Below are positions 44,779-53,624 of a DNA stretch of 64,000 nt, one piece after another. Made by a program: the position numbers and the translations under genes. Position 1 is the stretch's first letter. Each line of letters opens with the position of its first letter. Source of the stretch: REBR01 sp033721915. Lineage in GTDB: Bacteria; Pseudomonadota; Gammaproteobacteria; Pseudomonadales; Oleiphilaceae. Under the pieces are notes generated by a model that did no database searches, was not told the origin of the DNA, and saw nothing but the letters and a program-made list of their open reading frames with translations. The stretch lies in NCBI GenBank assembly GCA_033721915.1, contig JAWWAC010000010.1, positions 1-64,000 on the forward strand, written 5' to 3'.

Positions 44779-46953
44779 ATGCTCATTCCCGGCTCCCGTC
44801 GCCATACCCTCCCGTTTCTTGTGCTGCCGATTGTCTCGGCGCTTTCTTCCGTGGCGTTTGGCCAGGAAGAAGGCAGTGATACCCGTTTTACGCTGCCCAC
44901 TCTGGAGGTACAGTCCAGCGCGGATGCCTCAAGGGGTGGTCTCAGCAATCCGTACCCGGGTGGTCAGTTGGCCGAGGGGGGCCGTGTGGGGATTCTGGGC
45001 AACCAGGATGTCATGGAGACCCCCTATAGCTTCACCAGCTACACCGAGCTGCTGATCGAGGATCAGCAGGCGGCCAGTGTTGGCGAGGTGCTGATCAATG
45101 ACCCGGCGGTGCGGGTGGCCCGTGGCTTTGGCAACTTCCAGCAGGTCTACCTGGTGCGCGGTCTGCCGATTTTCTCGGATGACATGACCTACAACGGCCT
45201 GTACGGCCTGCTGCCACGGCAGTACCTGGCCTCCGGGTTTATCCAGCGGGTGCAGGTGCTGCGTGGCGCCAACACCTTCCTCAAGGGGGCGGCACCCGGT
45301 GGCAGTGGCCTGGGTGGTGCGGTCAATGTGGTGCCCAAGCGTGCGCCCAATGAGCCCATGGCCCAGCTGACCCTTGGCTCGCAGGGGGGGGAGCAGAGTT
45401 ATGCCGAGGCGGATCTGGCCCGTCGAACCGAAGACGGGCGTTTCGGCGTGCGCATCAACGCCGCAAGGCGCCAGGGTGACACCGCCGTGGACGGCGAATC
45501 CAGCGAGCTGACCATGAGCCATATTGGCCTGGACTACCGGGGCGAGGCGCTGCGGGTCTCGGCGGATCTCGGCTACCAGGATCATCGCCTTGAGGCCAGC
45601 CAGCCCAATATCACCATCGGCAGTGGCCTGGACATTCCCAGGGCGCCCAGGGCGGACCAGAGCGTGGGCCAGCCCTGGACTTTCTCCGATGCGGAAGACT
45701 ACTTTGCCACCCTGCGCGCTGAGTACGATTTCAGTGACTCGGTCACCGCCTGGGCCGCCTACGGTGCCCGCGACGGACGGGAGGCCGCCACCTTTGCCAA
45801 CCCCACCGTGAACAACGCCGATGGGGATTTCACCGCTTTCCGGTTTGACAATACCCGTGAAGACTCGGTGAACACCGGTGATCTGGGTGTGCGTACCCGC
45901 TTCAGCACGGGCTCTGTGGGGCATGAACTGACCGTCTCAGGCGCTTACCATGAGTTTAGCTCCCGCAATGCCTTTGTCTTTGGCCCTGCTGTGACCGGCA
46001 ATATCTACGATTTCCAGCCGGCACAGGAGCCGCCATCACAGGGCTTTGCCGGTGGTGATCTGGAGGACCCACTCAGGACCATCCAGACCCGCCTCTCCAG
46101 TGTGGCTCTGGCGGACCAGCTGTCACTGCTGGAGGACGCACTGCGAATCACACTGGGTGCCCGTTACCAGCGCATCGAGGACTTCAGCTACGACTTCAAC
46201 ACCGGCGAGCAGATCTCGGAATACCAGGACAGCGCCATCACCCCCACACTGGGCGTGCTGTACCGTCTGACACCTGAAGTCTCCACCTACGCCAACTACA
46301 TCGAAGGCCTGCAGAAAGGCGACACCGCCCCGGCCCAGGCCAACAGCCAGCCGGTGGTCAATGCCGGTGAATCACTGGAGCCCTTCAGGACGCAGCAGGC
46401 CGAGGTGGGCGCCAAGTACGATGGCGGCCAGATAGGGGGTGCCCTGTCCGCCTATTACAGCCGCAAGCCGGTGGCCGGCGTGGACGGGAACAATGTGTTC
46501 CGGGAAAACGACCACCAGCGCAACCGTGGTATTGAGCTGAGTGCCTATGGCAATGCCACCAGCCAGCTGACGGTGCTGGGCGGCGTGAGCTACCTGGACG
46601 CCGAGGTGGATGGCAACGAGGCGATCGGCTCTCCGGACTTCCAGGCCAACCTGAACCTCACCTATGCGGTGCCGGTTGTGCCGAATCTGGCGCTGGATGG
46701 CCGCGTGATCCACACGGCCTCCCAGTTTGCGGATTCCGACAACCAGCAGGAAGTGCCCTCATGGACCCGTCTGGATCTGGGCGCCCGTTACCAGGTTGAA
46801 CTGTCCGGTGACCGGATGGTCACTTTCCGTGCCCGTGTTGAGAACGTGGCGGACCGGGATTACTGGGCCTCCGCGGGCGGCTTCCCCGGTGCCGGTTACC
46901 TGACTGTCGGTGGGCCACGCACACTGCTGGCCTCCGCCACCATCGATTTCTAG
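44779..46953 (+). CDS. TonB-dependent siderophore-type receptor
   Basis: 724 residues from ATG 44779 (AGGA upstream). A signal peptide ends near VAFGQ. The plug domain (about 50-190) contains the pattern QQVYLVRGLPIFSDDMTYNG, RVQVLRGANTFLKGAAPGGS and GGAVNVVPKRA; the 22-strand barrel ends with the terminal Phe (ATIDF). It imports a ferric siderophore across the outer membrane; the ligand is unknown. It is followed 15 bases later by a PepSY protein and then a small membrane protein, a common Fur-controlled arrangement. Confidence 0.93.
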   Translation: MLIPGSRRHTLPFLVLPIVSALSSVAFGQEEGSDTRFTLPTLEVQSSADASRGGLSNPYPGGQLAEGGRVGILGNQDVMETPYSFTSYTELLIEDQQAASVGEVLINDPAVRVARGFGNFQQVYLVRGLPIFSDDMTYNGLYGLLPRQYLASGFIQRVQVLRGANTFLKGAAPGGSGLGGAVNVVPKRAPNEPMAQLTLGSQGGEQSYAEADLARRTEDGRFGVRINAARRQGDTAVDGESSELTMSHIGLDYRGEALRVSADLGYQDHRLEASQPNITIGSGLDIPRAPRADQSVGQPWTFSDAEDYFATLRAEYDFSDSVTAWAAYGARDGREAATFANPTVNNADGDFTAFRFDNTREDSVNTGDLGVRTRFSTGSVGHELTVSGAYHEFSSRNAFVFGPAVTGNIYDFQPAQEPPSQGFAGGDLEDPLRTIQTRLSSVALADQLSLLEDALRITLGARYQRIEDFSYDFNTGEQISEYQDSAITPTLGVLYRLTPEVSTYANYIEGLQKGDTAPAQANSQPVVNAGESLEPFRTQQAEVGAKYDGGQIGGALSAYYSRKPVAGVDGNNVFRENDHQRNRGIELSAYGNATSQLTVLGGVSYLDAEVDGNEAIGSPDFQANLNLTYAVPVVPNLALDGRVIHTASQFADSDNQQEVPSWTRLDLGARYQVELSGDRMVTFRARVENVADRDYWASAGGFPGAGYLTVGGPRTLLASATIDF

Positions 46954-46968
46954 GGCAGGGTCTAACCC

Positions 46969-48096
46969 ATGCAGCAACGCACCATAAAAGCCTGGTCGGC
47001 CGTGCACAAGTGGACCAGTCTGGTGTGCACCCTGTTTATGCTGATGCTGTGCCTGACCGGGCTGCCGCTGATCTTCCACGACGAGATCGACGAGGCACTG
47101 GAGTCCCACCAGTGGCAGCCGGCCAACCCGGACGGGCCCCTGTTGTCACTCGACCGGATACTGGCAATCGCCCTGGACAGGCAGCCCGGTGGTACGCCGT
47201 TGTTCATGAGCTTTGACACGGATAGGCCCGTGGTGAACGTCACCACCGGGCCGACCCCCGATGCCCCCGGCAACGCCATGCACTTCGCCTCCTACGACCT
47301 GACCAGTGGCGATACGGTGCCCGCTCACGAAAACAACGTGATGGATTTCATACTGCAGCTGCACACGGATCTGTTCCTGGGTCTGGCGGGGATGCTGTTC
47401 CTGGGGGCCATGGGGCTGTTGCTGGTGATGGCGATTGTGTCCGGGGTGGTGCTTTACGCCCCCTACATGCGCAAGCTCGACTTCGGCACCGTGCGGGCCC
47501 ACCGATCCCGCAAGATCCGCTGGCTGGACTACCACAACCTGCTGGGCATCGTGACCGTGGCCTGGCTGTCGGTGGTGGGGGTCACGGGGGTGGTCAACAC
47601 ACTGACCACACCGATCCTCGACCTCTGGCAGAGCACCACACTGGCGGAACTGACCCGTGGCTATGAAGACCGGACGGTCCCCGGGCCCGGGGAGATGGCC
47701 TCACTGGATGACGCCGTTGCCCGGGCACAGGAAAGAGCCCCCGACATGAAGCTGCAGTTTGTGGCTTTTCCCGGCGGCAGCTGGTCCACGGACTTTCACT
47801 ATGCGGTGTTTTTCCACGGTGACACGCCACTGACGGAGCACATTATCCAGCCGGCCCTGGTGAATGCCCGCAACGGCGATTTTACCGCCATGAGTGAAAT
47901 GCCCTGGTACACCAAGGCACTGTCCCTGTCGGGCCCGCTGCATTTCGGCGATTACGGCGGCCTGCCACTGAAAATCCTCTGGGCGATTCTGGATATACTG
48001 ACCATCATTGTCCTGGGCAGTGGTGTCTACCTGTGGCTGGCACGCCGCGCCGGACGGTTGCCGCCGACGCAACGGGCAGCGGGGGAGACCCCATGA
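46969..48096 (+). CDS. PepSY-associated membrane protein
   Basis: 375 residues. It has the four-helix PepSY_TM architecture: an N-terminal helix after KAWSAVHKWTSLVCTLFM, a periplasmic part, two central helices around LHTDLFLGLAGMLFLGAMGL and DYHNLLGIVTVAWLSVVGV, and a last helix near the C-terminus. Proteins of this type next to siderophore receptors are thought to reduce iron or process siderophores in the periplasm. The end overlaps the next gene by four bases. Confidence 0.9.
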   Translation: MQQRTIKAWSAVHKWTSLVCTLFMLMLCLTGLPLIFHDEIDEALESHQWQPANPDGPLLSLDRILAIALDRQPGGTPLFMSFDTDRPVVNVTTGPTPDAPGNAMHFASYDLTSGDTVPAHENNVMDFILQLHTDLFLGLAGMLFLGAMGLLLVMAIVSGVVLYAPYMRKLDFGTVRAHRSRKIRWLDYHNLLGIVTVAWLSVVGVTGVVNTLTTPILDLWQSTTLAELTRGYEDRTVPGPGEMASLDDAVARAQERAPDMKLQFVAFPGGSWSTDFHYAVFFHGDTPLTEHIIQPALVNARNGDFTAMSEMPWYTKALSLSGPLHFGDYGGLPLKILWAILDILTIIVLGSGVYLWLARRAGRLPPTQRAAGETP

Positions 48097-48293
48097 AGCC
48101 CCACCCACAGCCCTCACAGCGCCGCTCACTGACCCGTGTTTTTGCCATGCCGTTGCTGATCGCTCTGCTCAGCGGCGCCGGGCTCCTGTCGGCACTGCTG
48201 GGAAACGGCCCCTGGGACTGGGTGTCCTGGGTGACACTGGCGGTGCCGGTGGTGATCACCGTCCATTGCTACCGGGTGGCGCGCCGGTTTTAA
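48093..48293 (+). CDS. Small two-helix membrane protein
   Basis: 66 residues from ATG 48093 (ATGA overlap with the PepSY gene). A basic N-terminus precedes two hydrophobic helices (VFAMPLLIALLSGAGLLSAL and WVSWVTLAVPVVITVHCYRV). Small proteins of this shape often end receptor-PepSY operons; function unknown. Confidence 0.75.
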   Translation: MKPHPQPSQRRSLTRVFAMPLLIALLSGAGLLSALLGNGPWDWVSWVTLAVPVVITVHCYRVARRF

Positions 48294-48328
48294 TCAGTAT
48301 CGCCCCACGATGTTCCTGAAAAAGCCTA

Positions 48329-48450
48329 TGCCTGTCCCACCCCAGGGCCAGAGTGACTGTCCCGAGGTGAGAGTGCCTGTACTGTTCGTTCCCCCATTCC
48401 ACCCATTCCGAGTGCCTGTCCCACTCACTTCTTGTGCCTGTCCCACTCAC
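48329..48450. repeat. Cluster of TGCCTGTCCC-like repeats
   Basis: Units at 48329 (exact), 48354 (TGACTGTCCC), 48374 (TGCCTGTACT), 48413 (exact, followed by ACTCACT) and 48435 (exact, followed by ACTCACT). A degenerate unit CGCCTGTACC lies at 48525. Spacing is irregular (20-39 bases). Confidence 0.85.
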
Positions 48451-48654
48451 TGCTCTCAGTGCCACCTGTGTGGAGAATGTCTGTTTGCGCCAATGAGCCA
48501 GACCTGCGGATGTTTGCCACCAGGCGCCTGTACCCCACCCTTATCTGTAACTTTCTGATTGTCATAACTTTGTAGGAATGTCAGCAAAAGTGTCACATGA
48601 CGCTCCCGTGAAGTTTTCATGACACCCCCCTTGTGAGGGCCCGCAATAAAGTTT

Positions 48655-48688
48655 CTGTCACCTGTCTGTCATTAGCGGCGCTTATGGT
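48655..48688 (+). promoter_or_regulatory. Candidate PhoB box and -10 for the receptor/lipoprotein unit
   Basis: CTGTCACCTGTCTGTCAT (48655-48672) has two CTGTCAY repeats at the required 11-base period and matches the PhoB consensus CTGTCATAWAWCTGTCAY at 15 of 18 positions. TATGGT (48683-48688, 4/6 to TATAAT) follows after ten bases, the spacing of PhoB-activated promoters. Transcription would start about 55 bases before the receptor ATG. Confidence 0.65.
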
Positions 48689-48746
48689 CTCCACCAAGCG
48701 CGGAGTTCGACTCCGTCCGTTATTGAGTGTTTTGAAAGGAGCGGAA

Positions 48747-51700
48747 ATGAAGCGATTTTCCAGAGCGGCATGCCAGCTGCTGGCATTGACGGCGATCTCA
48801 ACCACGGCCACAGCCGAGGACCTGTCACTGTATGTGTTTGGTGAGGACGGGCCGGTCACCGATGTGCAGCTACAGGTAGACGGCACCGACACCCCCATGG
48901 ATGCCGATGGCCAGTGGGACATGGAGCTGACACAGGGCAGCTACCGCTTCACGCTGCTGCGTGACGGCGAGGCTCTGGAGCGTTTCCGGGTGGACATGGG
49001 CCAGGGCCAGAATGCCGACGTTTCTGTCCGGCTCAATGACGACGGTGAGGCGGAGGTCAATATCGAGACCTACGACCCCCGTGAGAGCATCAGCGATCGC
49101 GAAGGCGAGCCACAGGGGGTTCTGGAAGGGCAGATCACCACACTGGAAACCGGCAGTCCTCTGGCCGGGGCCCGCATCTCCGTTCCGGACAGCGATTACG
49201 CCGCCACCACGGACAGTAACGGCAACTTTCGTCTGAGCCTGCCCCGAGGCCTGTACGACCTGAGCATCACCCACCCGGAATACGGCAATATTACCGCCGA
49301 GTCCGTGCGCGTGGTGGCCAATGTCACCCGCAACACCGGTTTCAATCTCAGCGCCAGCACCGATGGTAGCCAGCTGGAGCAGGTCACGGCCGTGGCCAGC
49401 TACCAGCCGGACACCGTTTCCGAGCAGCAGCGGACCGCGGAGTCCGTGCTGGATGTGATCGGCAGCGAGCAGCTGGCCCGCTTCGGCGACTCCAACGCCG
49501 CCGACGCCACCCGACGCAGCGTGGGCGTGAACGTGGCGGAGGGCAAGTTTGTCTTTGTCCGCGGCCTGGGTGGTCGTTACACCACCACCACACTGAACGG
49601 CGCGCAGATGCCCAGTACCGACCCCAGCCGCCGCACCACGCCACTGGATCTGTTCCCGGCCGGTGTGCTGGAGCAGGTGAATGTGCAGAAAGGCTTTACC
49701 CCGGACCAGCCCGGTGACAGTTCCGCCGGCAACGTGCAGCTGCTGACCCGCTCATTCCCGGAAGAGGACTTCACCAAGCTCTCACTCAGCCTGGGTGGCA
49801 ACACCCGCATCACCGGCGACACCGTCACCACGGACCAGGCGGACAGCAGCCGTGGCTTTATCGGCTTTGATGACGGCGCCCGTGAGATGCCGCGCAGCGT
49901 GCGCAGCGCCACGGATTTCGGCCAGAATAACAATCTGGACTCTCTCTCCGACAGTGAAGTGGAAGCCCTGGGTGAGGCCTTCCCCCAGACCCTGGACGGT
50001 CAGCGCGAGAGCGTCGGCCCAGACCTGGGCTTTGGCGTTACCGGCGGGCGGGAAGTCAGCCGCGGTAACAACGTTTACGGCTTCTACGGTGCCTTCTCCT
50101 ACAGCAACAGCTGGGATGTGAAGGACGAAGGGGTGGAGAACACCTACGCCGCCTCCAGCAACGGACTGGTACTGAAAGACGAGACCGAATTCTTCGAGAG
50201 CGAAAACAACGTGGACCTCAGTGCCATGGTGGCAGTGGGTGCGGAGTTCGGTATCAACCACAGCCTGGAAGCCACCACACTGCTGTCGCGCAAAACCGAG
50301 AGCACCGTGCGACGCACCCAGGGTTTCACGGCGGAAAACGGCGTCAATATCGACCGTTTCGAGTACGACTACGAAGAACGCCAGTTCTTTACCCAGCAGT
50401 TCGCCGGCGAGCACTTCTTCAGTGAGTACAACGATCTGACCGCCAATTGGCAATATACCTTCTCCCGTGCCGACCGTTACGCACCGGACCGCCGCACGGT
50501 GGCCTTTGACGACCGCAACAGCAACAACGGGGATCTGGTGTTCAGCAGTGGCGACTTCCAGCGCCGTTATGACGATCTCAGCGATGAGAACCACGACGCC
50601 AGCCTGGATCTGAAATTCCCACTGATCAACACCGGCGATGTCATGGCGGACGTCAAGACCGGTCTGGCCTTTGTACGCCGTGACCGTGAGTCCCGCACCG
50701 CCCGGTTCCGCTACACCTTTGCCGGCAGCCGCAGCGAGGAAAACGCCATTATCAACGGCAACCCGCCTCCATCGGCCAACGAGGTGCTGTCACCGGAGAA
50801 CATCAACGCTAATGAGTACGTGCTGATCAACCAGACCAACCCCTCCGACCGCTATGAAGGGTCGCTGGATGTGAACGCCTTCTACCTGATGGCGGACGCG
50901 GATCTGTACCAGGATTTCCGGCTGGTGGGTGGCGCCCGTGTGGAGCAGGCCAAGCAGGAAGTGGACACCGTCGATGGCAACAACCAGGCCACCACGGCCG
51001 GCTTTGATGAAACGGATGTGCTGCCCAGCCTGAACCTGACCTGGTTCATGAACCCGGACATGCAGGTGCGCGCCGGTGTCAGCCAGACAGTGGCCCGGCC
51101 GGACTTCAAGGAGCAGGCCTCGGCCACCTTCTTTGACCCCACCTTCGGCTTTACGGTGCTGGGTAACCCCGACCTGGAGACCTCCTCGGTCAACAACTTC
51201 GACATCCGCTGGGAATGGTACCCCTCACAGACCGAGAGCCTGACCATCGGCGCCTTCTACAAGGATCTGGACAGCCCCATCGAGCGGGTCATCCTCCAGG
51301 GCGGCGGCAGTGGCAACAACTCACGTCGTTTCGAGAACGCCGAGAGCGGTGAGATCCAGGGCGTGGAAGTGGACTACCGCCGGGAATTCGCACTGGATGA
51401 TGCCCTGTCACAGACCGTCTTCCTGCAGGCCAATGCCAGCCTGATTGACTCGGAAGTCACCCTCCAGAGCGGCACCGGTGAGGCCAACCGCACCCGTCCG
51501 CTGCAGGGCCAGGCGGACTCCACGCTCAATATCGCCGTGGGGTACGACCACTTCGACTCCGGACAGAAGGTCACACTGCTGTTCAATCGCAACGGCGAGA
51601 GCATTGAAGACGCCGGCATCGGTGTGCTGCCCAGTGTCATCAAGCAGCCCATCAACCAGGTGGACCTGACCTACGAGAAGACCTTTACCACGGCTTTCAC

Positions 51701-51821
51701 CATGGATGTGAAAGTTGAAAACCTGCTCGACGAAGAGACGGCCTTCACCCAGGGAGGGGAACCGCTTTTCCGCTTCAAGCCGGGAATCAGTGTGCAGCTC
51801 GGCGCTGACTACCGGTTCTGA
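48747..51821 (+). CDS. Large TonB-dependent receptor with N-terminal carboxypeptidase-regulatory-like domains
   Basis: 1024 residues from ATG 48747 (AAAGGAG upstream; the frame is open farther but crosses the predicted promoter). After a signal peptide (about 1-24, ending TATA) come two Ig-like/CarboxypepD_reg domains (about 25-110 and 125-210: GVLEGQITTLETGSPLAGAR). The plug follows (about 235-370: SVLDVIGSEQLARFGDSNAA, GKFVFVRGLGGRYTTTTLNG), and a long barrel ends in the outer-membrane signature with terminal Phe (LGADYRF). It imports an unknown ligand across the outer membrane using TonB. It forms one unit with the downstream lipoprotein, and the PhoB-type box suggests a phosphorus-containing ligand. 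Confidence 0.92.
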   Translation: MKRFSRAACQLLALTAISTTATAEDLSLYVFGEDGPVTDVQLQVDGTDTPMDADGQWDMELTQGSYRFTLLRDGEALERFRVDMGQGQNADVSVRLNDDGEAEVNIETYDPRESISDREGEPQGVLEGQITTLETGSPLAGARISVPDSDYAATTDSNGNFRLSLPRGLYDLSITHPEYGNITAESVRVVANVTRNTGFNLSASTDGSQLEQVTAVASYQPDTVSEQQRTAESVLDVIGSEQLARFGDSNAADATRRSVGVNVAEGKFVFVRGLGGRYTTTTLNGAQMPSTDPSRRTTPLDLFPAGVLEQVNVQKGFTPDQPGDSSAGNVQLLTRSFPEEDFTKLSLSLGGNTRITGDTVTTDQADSSRGFIGFDDGAREMPRSVRSATDFGQNNNLDSLSDSEVEALGEAFPQTLDGQRESVGPDLGFGVTGGREVSRGNNVYGFYGAFSYSNSWDVKDEGVENTYAASSNGLVLKDETEFFESENNVDLSAMVAVGAEFGINHSLEATTLLSRKTESTVRRTQGFTAENGVNIDRFEYDYEERQFFTQQFAGEHFFSEYNDLTANWQYTFSRADRYAPDRRTVAFDDRNSNNGDLVFSSGDFQRRYDDLSDENHDASLDLKFPLINTGDVMADVKTGLAFVRRDRESRTARFRYTFAGSRSEENAIINGNPPPSANEVLSPENINANEYVLINQTNPSDRYEGSLDVNAFYLMADADLYQDFRLVGGARVEQAKQEVDTVDGNNQATTAGFDETDVLPSLNLTWFMNPDMQVRAGVSQTVARPDFKEQASATFFDPTFGFTVLGNPDLETSSVNNFDIRWEWYPSQTESLTIGAFYKDLDSPIERVILQGGGSGNNSRRFENAESGEIQGVEVDYRREFALDDALSQTVFLQANASLIDSEVTLQSGTGEANRTRPLQGQADSTLNIAVGYDHFDSGQKVTLLFNRNGESIEDAGIGVLPSVIKQPINQVDLTYEKTFTTAFTMDVKVENLLDEETAFTQGGEPLFRFKPGISVQLGADYRF

Positions 51822-51886
51822 TCAAGGACCCCGGACAAGTAACCAAGGTGGCAGCGACGCTGCCCCACAACGCAAGGTGGAGAACC

Positions 51887-53455
51887 ATGATGCAACAGAA
51901 AAAACTGGCCATTTCGGTGGCACTGTTCAGTTCCATAATCACTCTCGGTGGCTGCGGTGGCAGCAGCGGCGGTGGCGGTGGCTCCAGCGCCCCACAGGAA
52001 CCGGCGGGCAGCCTGGTCACGGCCACGGATTTTATGGAGCCGACTGACTACCTGGGTGCTTCTGATCCCCGTACCGCCACTGACAATCTGTGGTATCGCG
52101 ACTGGATCCTGCCGGGCACCGTCGTGACCATCGAAGATGCCAACGAAGGTATTGGCCTGATGAAGACCGGCGGCCCCAGCAACAACAGTGGCACCAACAC
52201 CTGTCCGGACTGGGCCGTGGCCCGTGGCGGCCAGGTGAACGGATACAACGTCTGTGAAATCCGGACAGACCTCACCTCAGCCGCTCAGCCCAACGCCATT
52301 TCCGACGGCGATACCCTGAACATGACCAACGACACCAAGTGGATTCTCACCACCCGTGTCGAGCTGGGTAATGGCAACGCTGAGCTGTCCAGCCCCAGCG
52401 ACGCCGAGTCACTGACACTGGATATCCAGGAAGGCACCGAAATCTTCGGTGGCCGCAACCAGAGCTGGCTGGTGGTAACCCGTGGCTCCACAATCCTGGC
52501 GGAAGGCACTGTGACGCAGCCCATCACGTTCAGCTCACTGGACGGTTGGAACGATACCGACGCCACTCTGGAGAGTCAGATTAACAACGACAATCTGGAT
52601 GGCAACGGCGAGTGGGGCGGCCTGGTGCTGCAGGGCTTCGGACCGGTTAACCAGCAGTCCGCCGATAACTTCAACGTGGACGCGGAAGCGGACCTGGGCT
52701 TCTACGGCGGCACCGATGCCGGTGACAGCAGTGGTATCGTCAAGTACGTCCGCATCGCCGAAGGCGGCTTTGAAGTGGCCACCGACGAAGAGCTCAACGG
52801 CCTGACCGTCTTTGGTGGCGGAAGCGGCACCACCATCGACTTTGTCCAGATCAACAACAACCTGGATGACGGCATCGAGTTCTTTGGCGGCACCGCCAAC
52901 GCCAGACACCTGGTGCTCACCGACAACCTGGACGATTCCATCGACTTCGACCTGGGCTGGCAGGGCAACCTGCAGTACGTGCTGGTGACCCGCAGCGGCA
53001 TCAGCGACCGTGGTATCGAGAGCGACAACGACGGCAGCAACTTCAACAACACGCCGCGGACCCGTCCCACCATCGCCAATATCACCATCATCAGCGCCGA
53101 TGGTGACGGCCTCAGTGCCAAGCACCGTGAAGGCATGGGTGGCTTTATCCACAACTCACTGTACGTGCACGCCGGTGGCGCCGGAAACGGTGGCTGCATC
53201 AGCGTCAACGACCAGGACAGCGAGATCAACAGCCGTGAGCTGACCTATGACAGTGTCATCGTCAACTGCACAGGCGCTGATATTGCTGTCACCGGAAGCG
53301 ATGAGTTTGCCGATCAGCTGGTCAACCTCAACAGCATTGTTGCGGATGACCCCATGCTGAACGCTTACTTCCAGGCCGATGAGCAGGTTTCTGGCGTCAT
53401 TCTGAATGAAGCCACTGACTTTGCAGCCGTCCAGGCCGAAGTGCTGGGCGAGTAA
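51887..53455 (+). CDS. Beta-helix-like lipoprotein, receptor partner
   Basis: 522 residues from ATG 51887 (AAGGTGGAG upstream). The lipobox LGGC places the lipidated Cys at 23, followed by a Gly/Ser-rich tether (CGGSSGGGGGSS). Residues about 140-450 show repeating short strands with Gly/Asn/Asp turns (QEGTEIFGG, GTVTQPITFSS, EWGGLVLQGFG, LDDGIEFFGGT, LDDSIDFDLGWQG), typical of a right-handed parallel beta-helix. Several Asp-rich turns could bind divalent cations. Two Cys pairs are possible. Lying 65 bases after the receptor and before a strong terminator, it is probably an outer-membrane or surface ligand-capture protein for that receptor; the exact role is inference. Confidence 0.8.
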   Translation: MMQQKKLAISVALFSSIITLGGCGGSSGGGGGSSAPQEPAGSLVTATDFMEPTDYLGASDPRTATDNLWYRDWILPGTVVTIEDANEGIGLMKTGGPSNNSGTNTCPDWAVARGGQVNGYNVCEIRTDLTSAAQPNAISDGDTLNMTNDTKWILTTRVELGNGNAELSSPSDAESLTLDIQEGTEIFGGRNQSWLVVTRGSTILAEGTVTQPITFSSLDGWNDTDATLESQINNDNLDGNGEWGGLVLQGFGPVNQQSADNFNVDAEADLGFYGGTDAGDSSGIVKYVRIAEGGFEVATDEELNGLTVFGGGSGTTIDFVQINNNLDDGIEFFGGTANARHLVLTDNLDDSIDFDLGWQGNLQYVLVTRSGISDRGIESDNDGSNFNNTPRTRPTIANITIISADGDGLSAKHREGMGGFIHNSLYVHAGGAGNGGCISVNDQDSEINSRELTYDSVIVNCTGADIAVTGSDEFADQLVNLNSIVADDPMLNAYFQADEQVSGVILNEATDFAAVQAEVLGE

Positions 53456-53493
53456 AGTCTCCTGAATTGCCCGGTCTGGCACCGGGCCACTGA

Positions 53494-53527
53494 AACCACC
53501 TGCCGGTCCCCTGCAGGTGGTTTTTTT
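53494..53527 (+). terminator. Intrinsic terminator after the receptor/lipoprotein unit
   Basis: ACCACCTGC and GCAGGTGGT form a 9-bp stem around a short loop, followed by seven T. It separates the receptor/lipoprotein unit from the energising operon, implying separate promoters. Confidence 0.9.
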
Positions 53528-53535
53528 ATGGGCCA

Positions 53536-53553
53536 CTGTCATAAAAAAGCCAC
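53536..53553 (+). promoter_or_regulatory. Candidate PhoB box upstream of the energising operon
   Basis: CTGTCATAAAAAAGCCAC matches CTGTCATAWAWCTGTCAY at 15 of 18 positions: the first eleven are perfect and the second half-site is weaker. It lies just after the terminator and 71 bases before the DUF3450 ATG. The -10 is unclear (CAACAT at 53569 is the nearest candidate); a TTGACA at 53579 without a good -10 is an alternative. Confidence 0.5.
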
Positions 53554-53624
53554 AGGTTCACGCAACTGCAACATCTCTTTGACAAGCTACGCCCTGAAAT
53601 TGAACCGGTGAACCAGGAGTTCCA

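Larger units (their letters stand above)
48294..48746. other. 453-base intergenic region: repeats, then PhoB-type control region
   Basis: The first half (48329-48450) is a cluster of TGCCTGTCCC-like units with no gene. The second half (48555-48690) carries five copies of TGTCA (48560, 48579, 48591, 48656, 48667) and one reverse copy TGACA (48620-48624), two of them forming a PhoB box. Open frames here are artefacts of the repeats. No Fur-type site is visible. Confidence 0.65.

Noticed and set aside
48310..48558. Small open frame of 82 codons in the repeat cluster
   Set aside because: Its sequence is built from the TGCCTGTCCC units (Cys/Pro/Val rich) and lacks a ribosome site.
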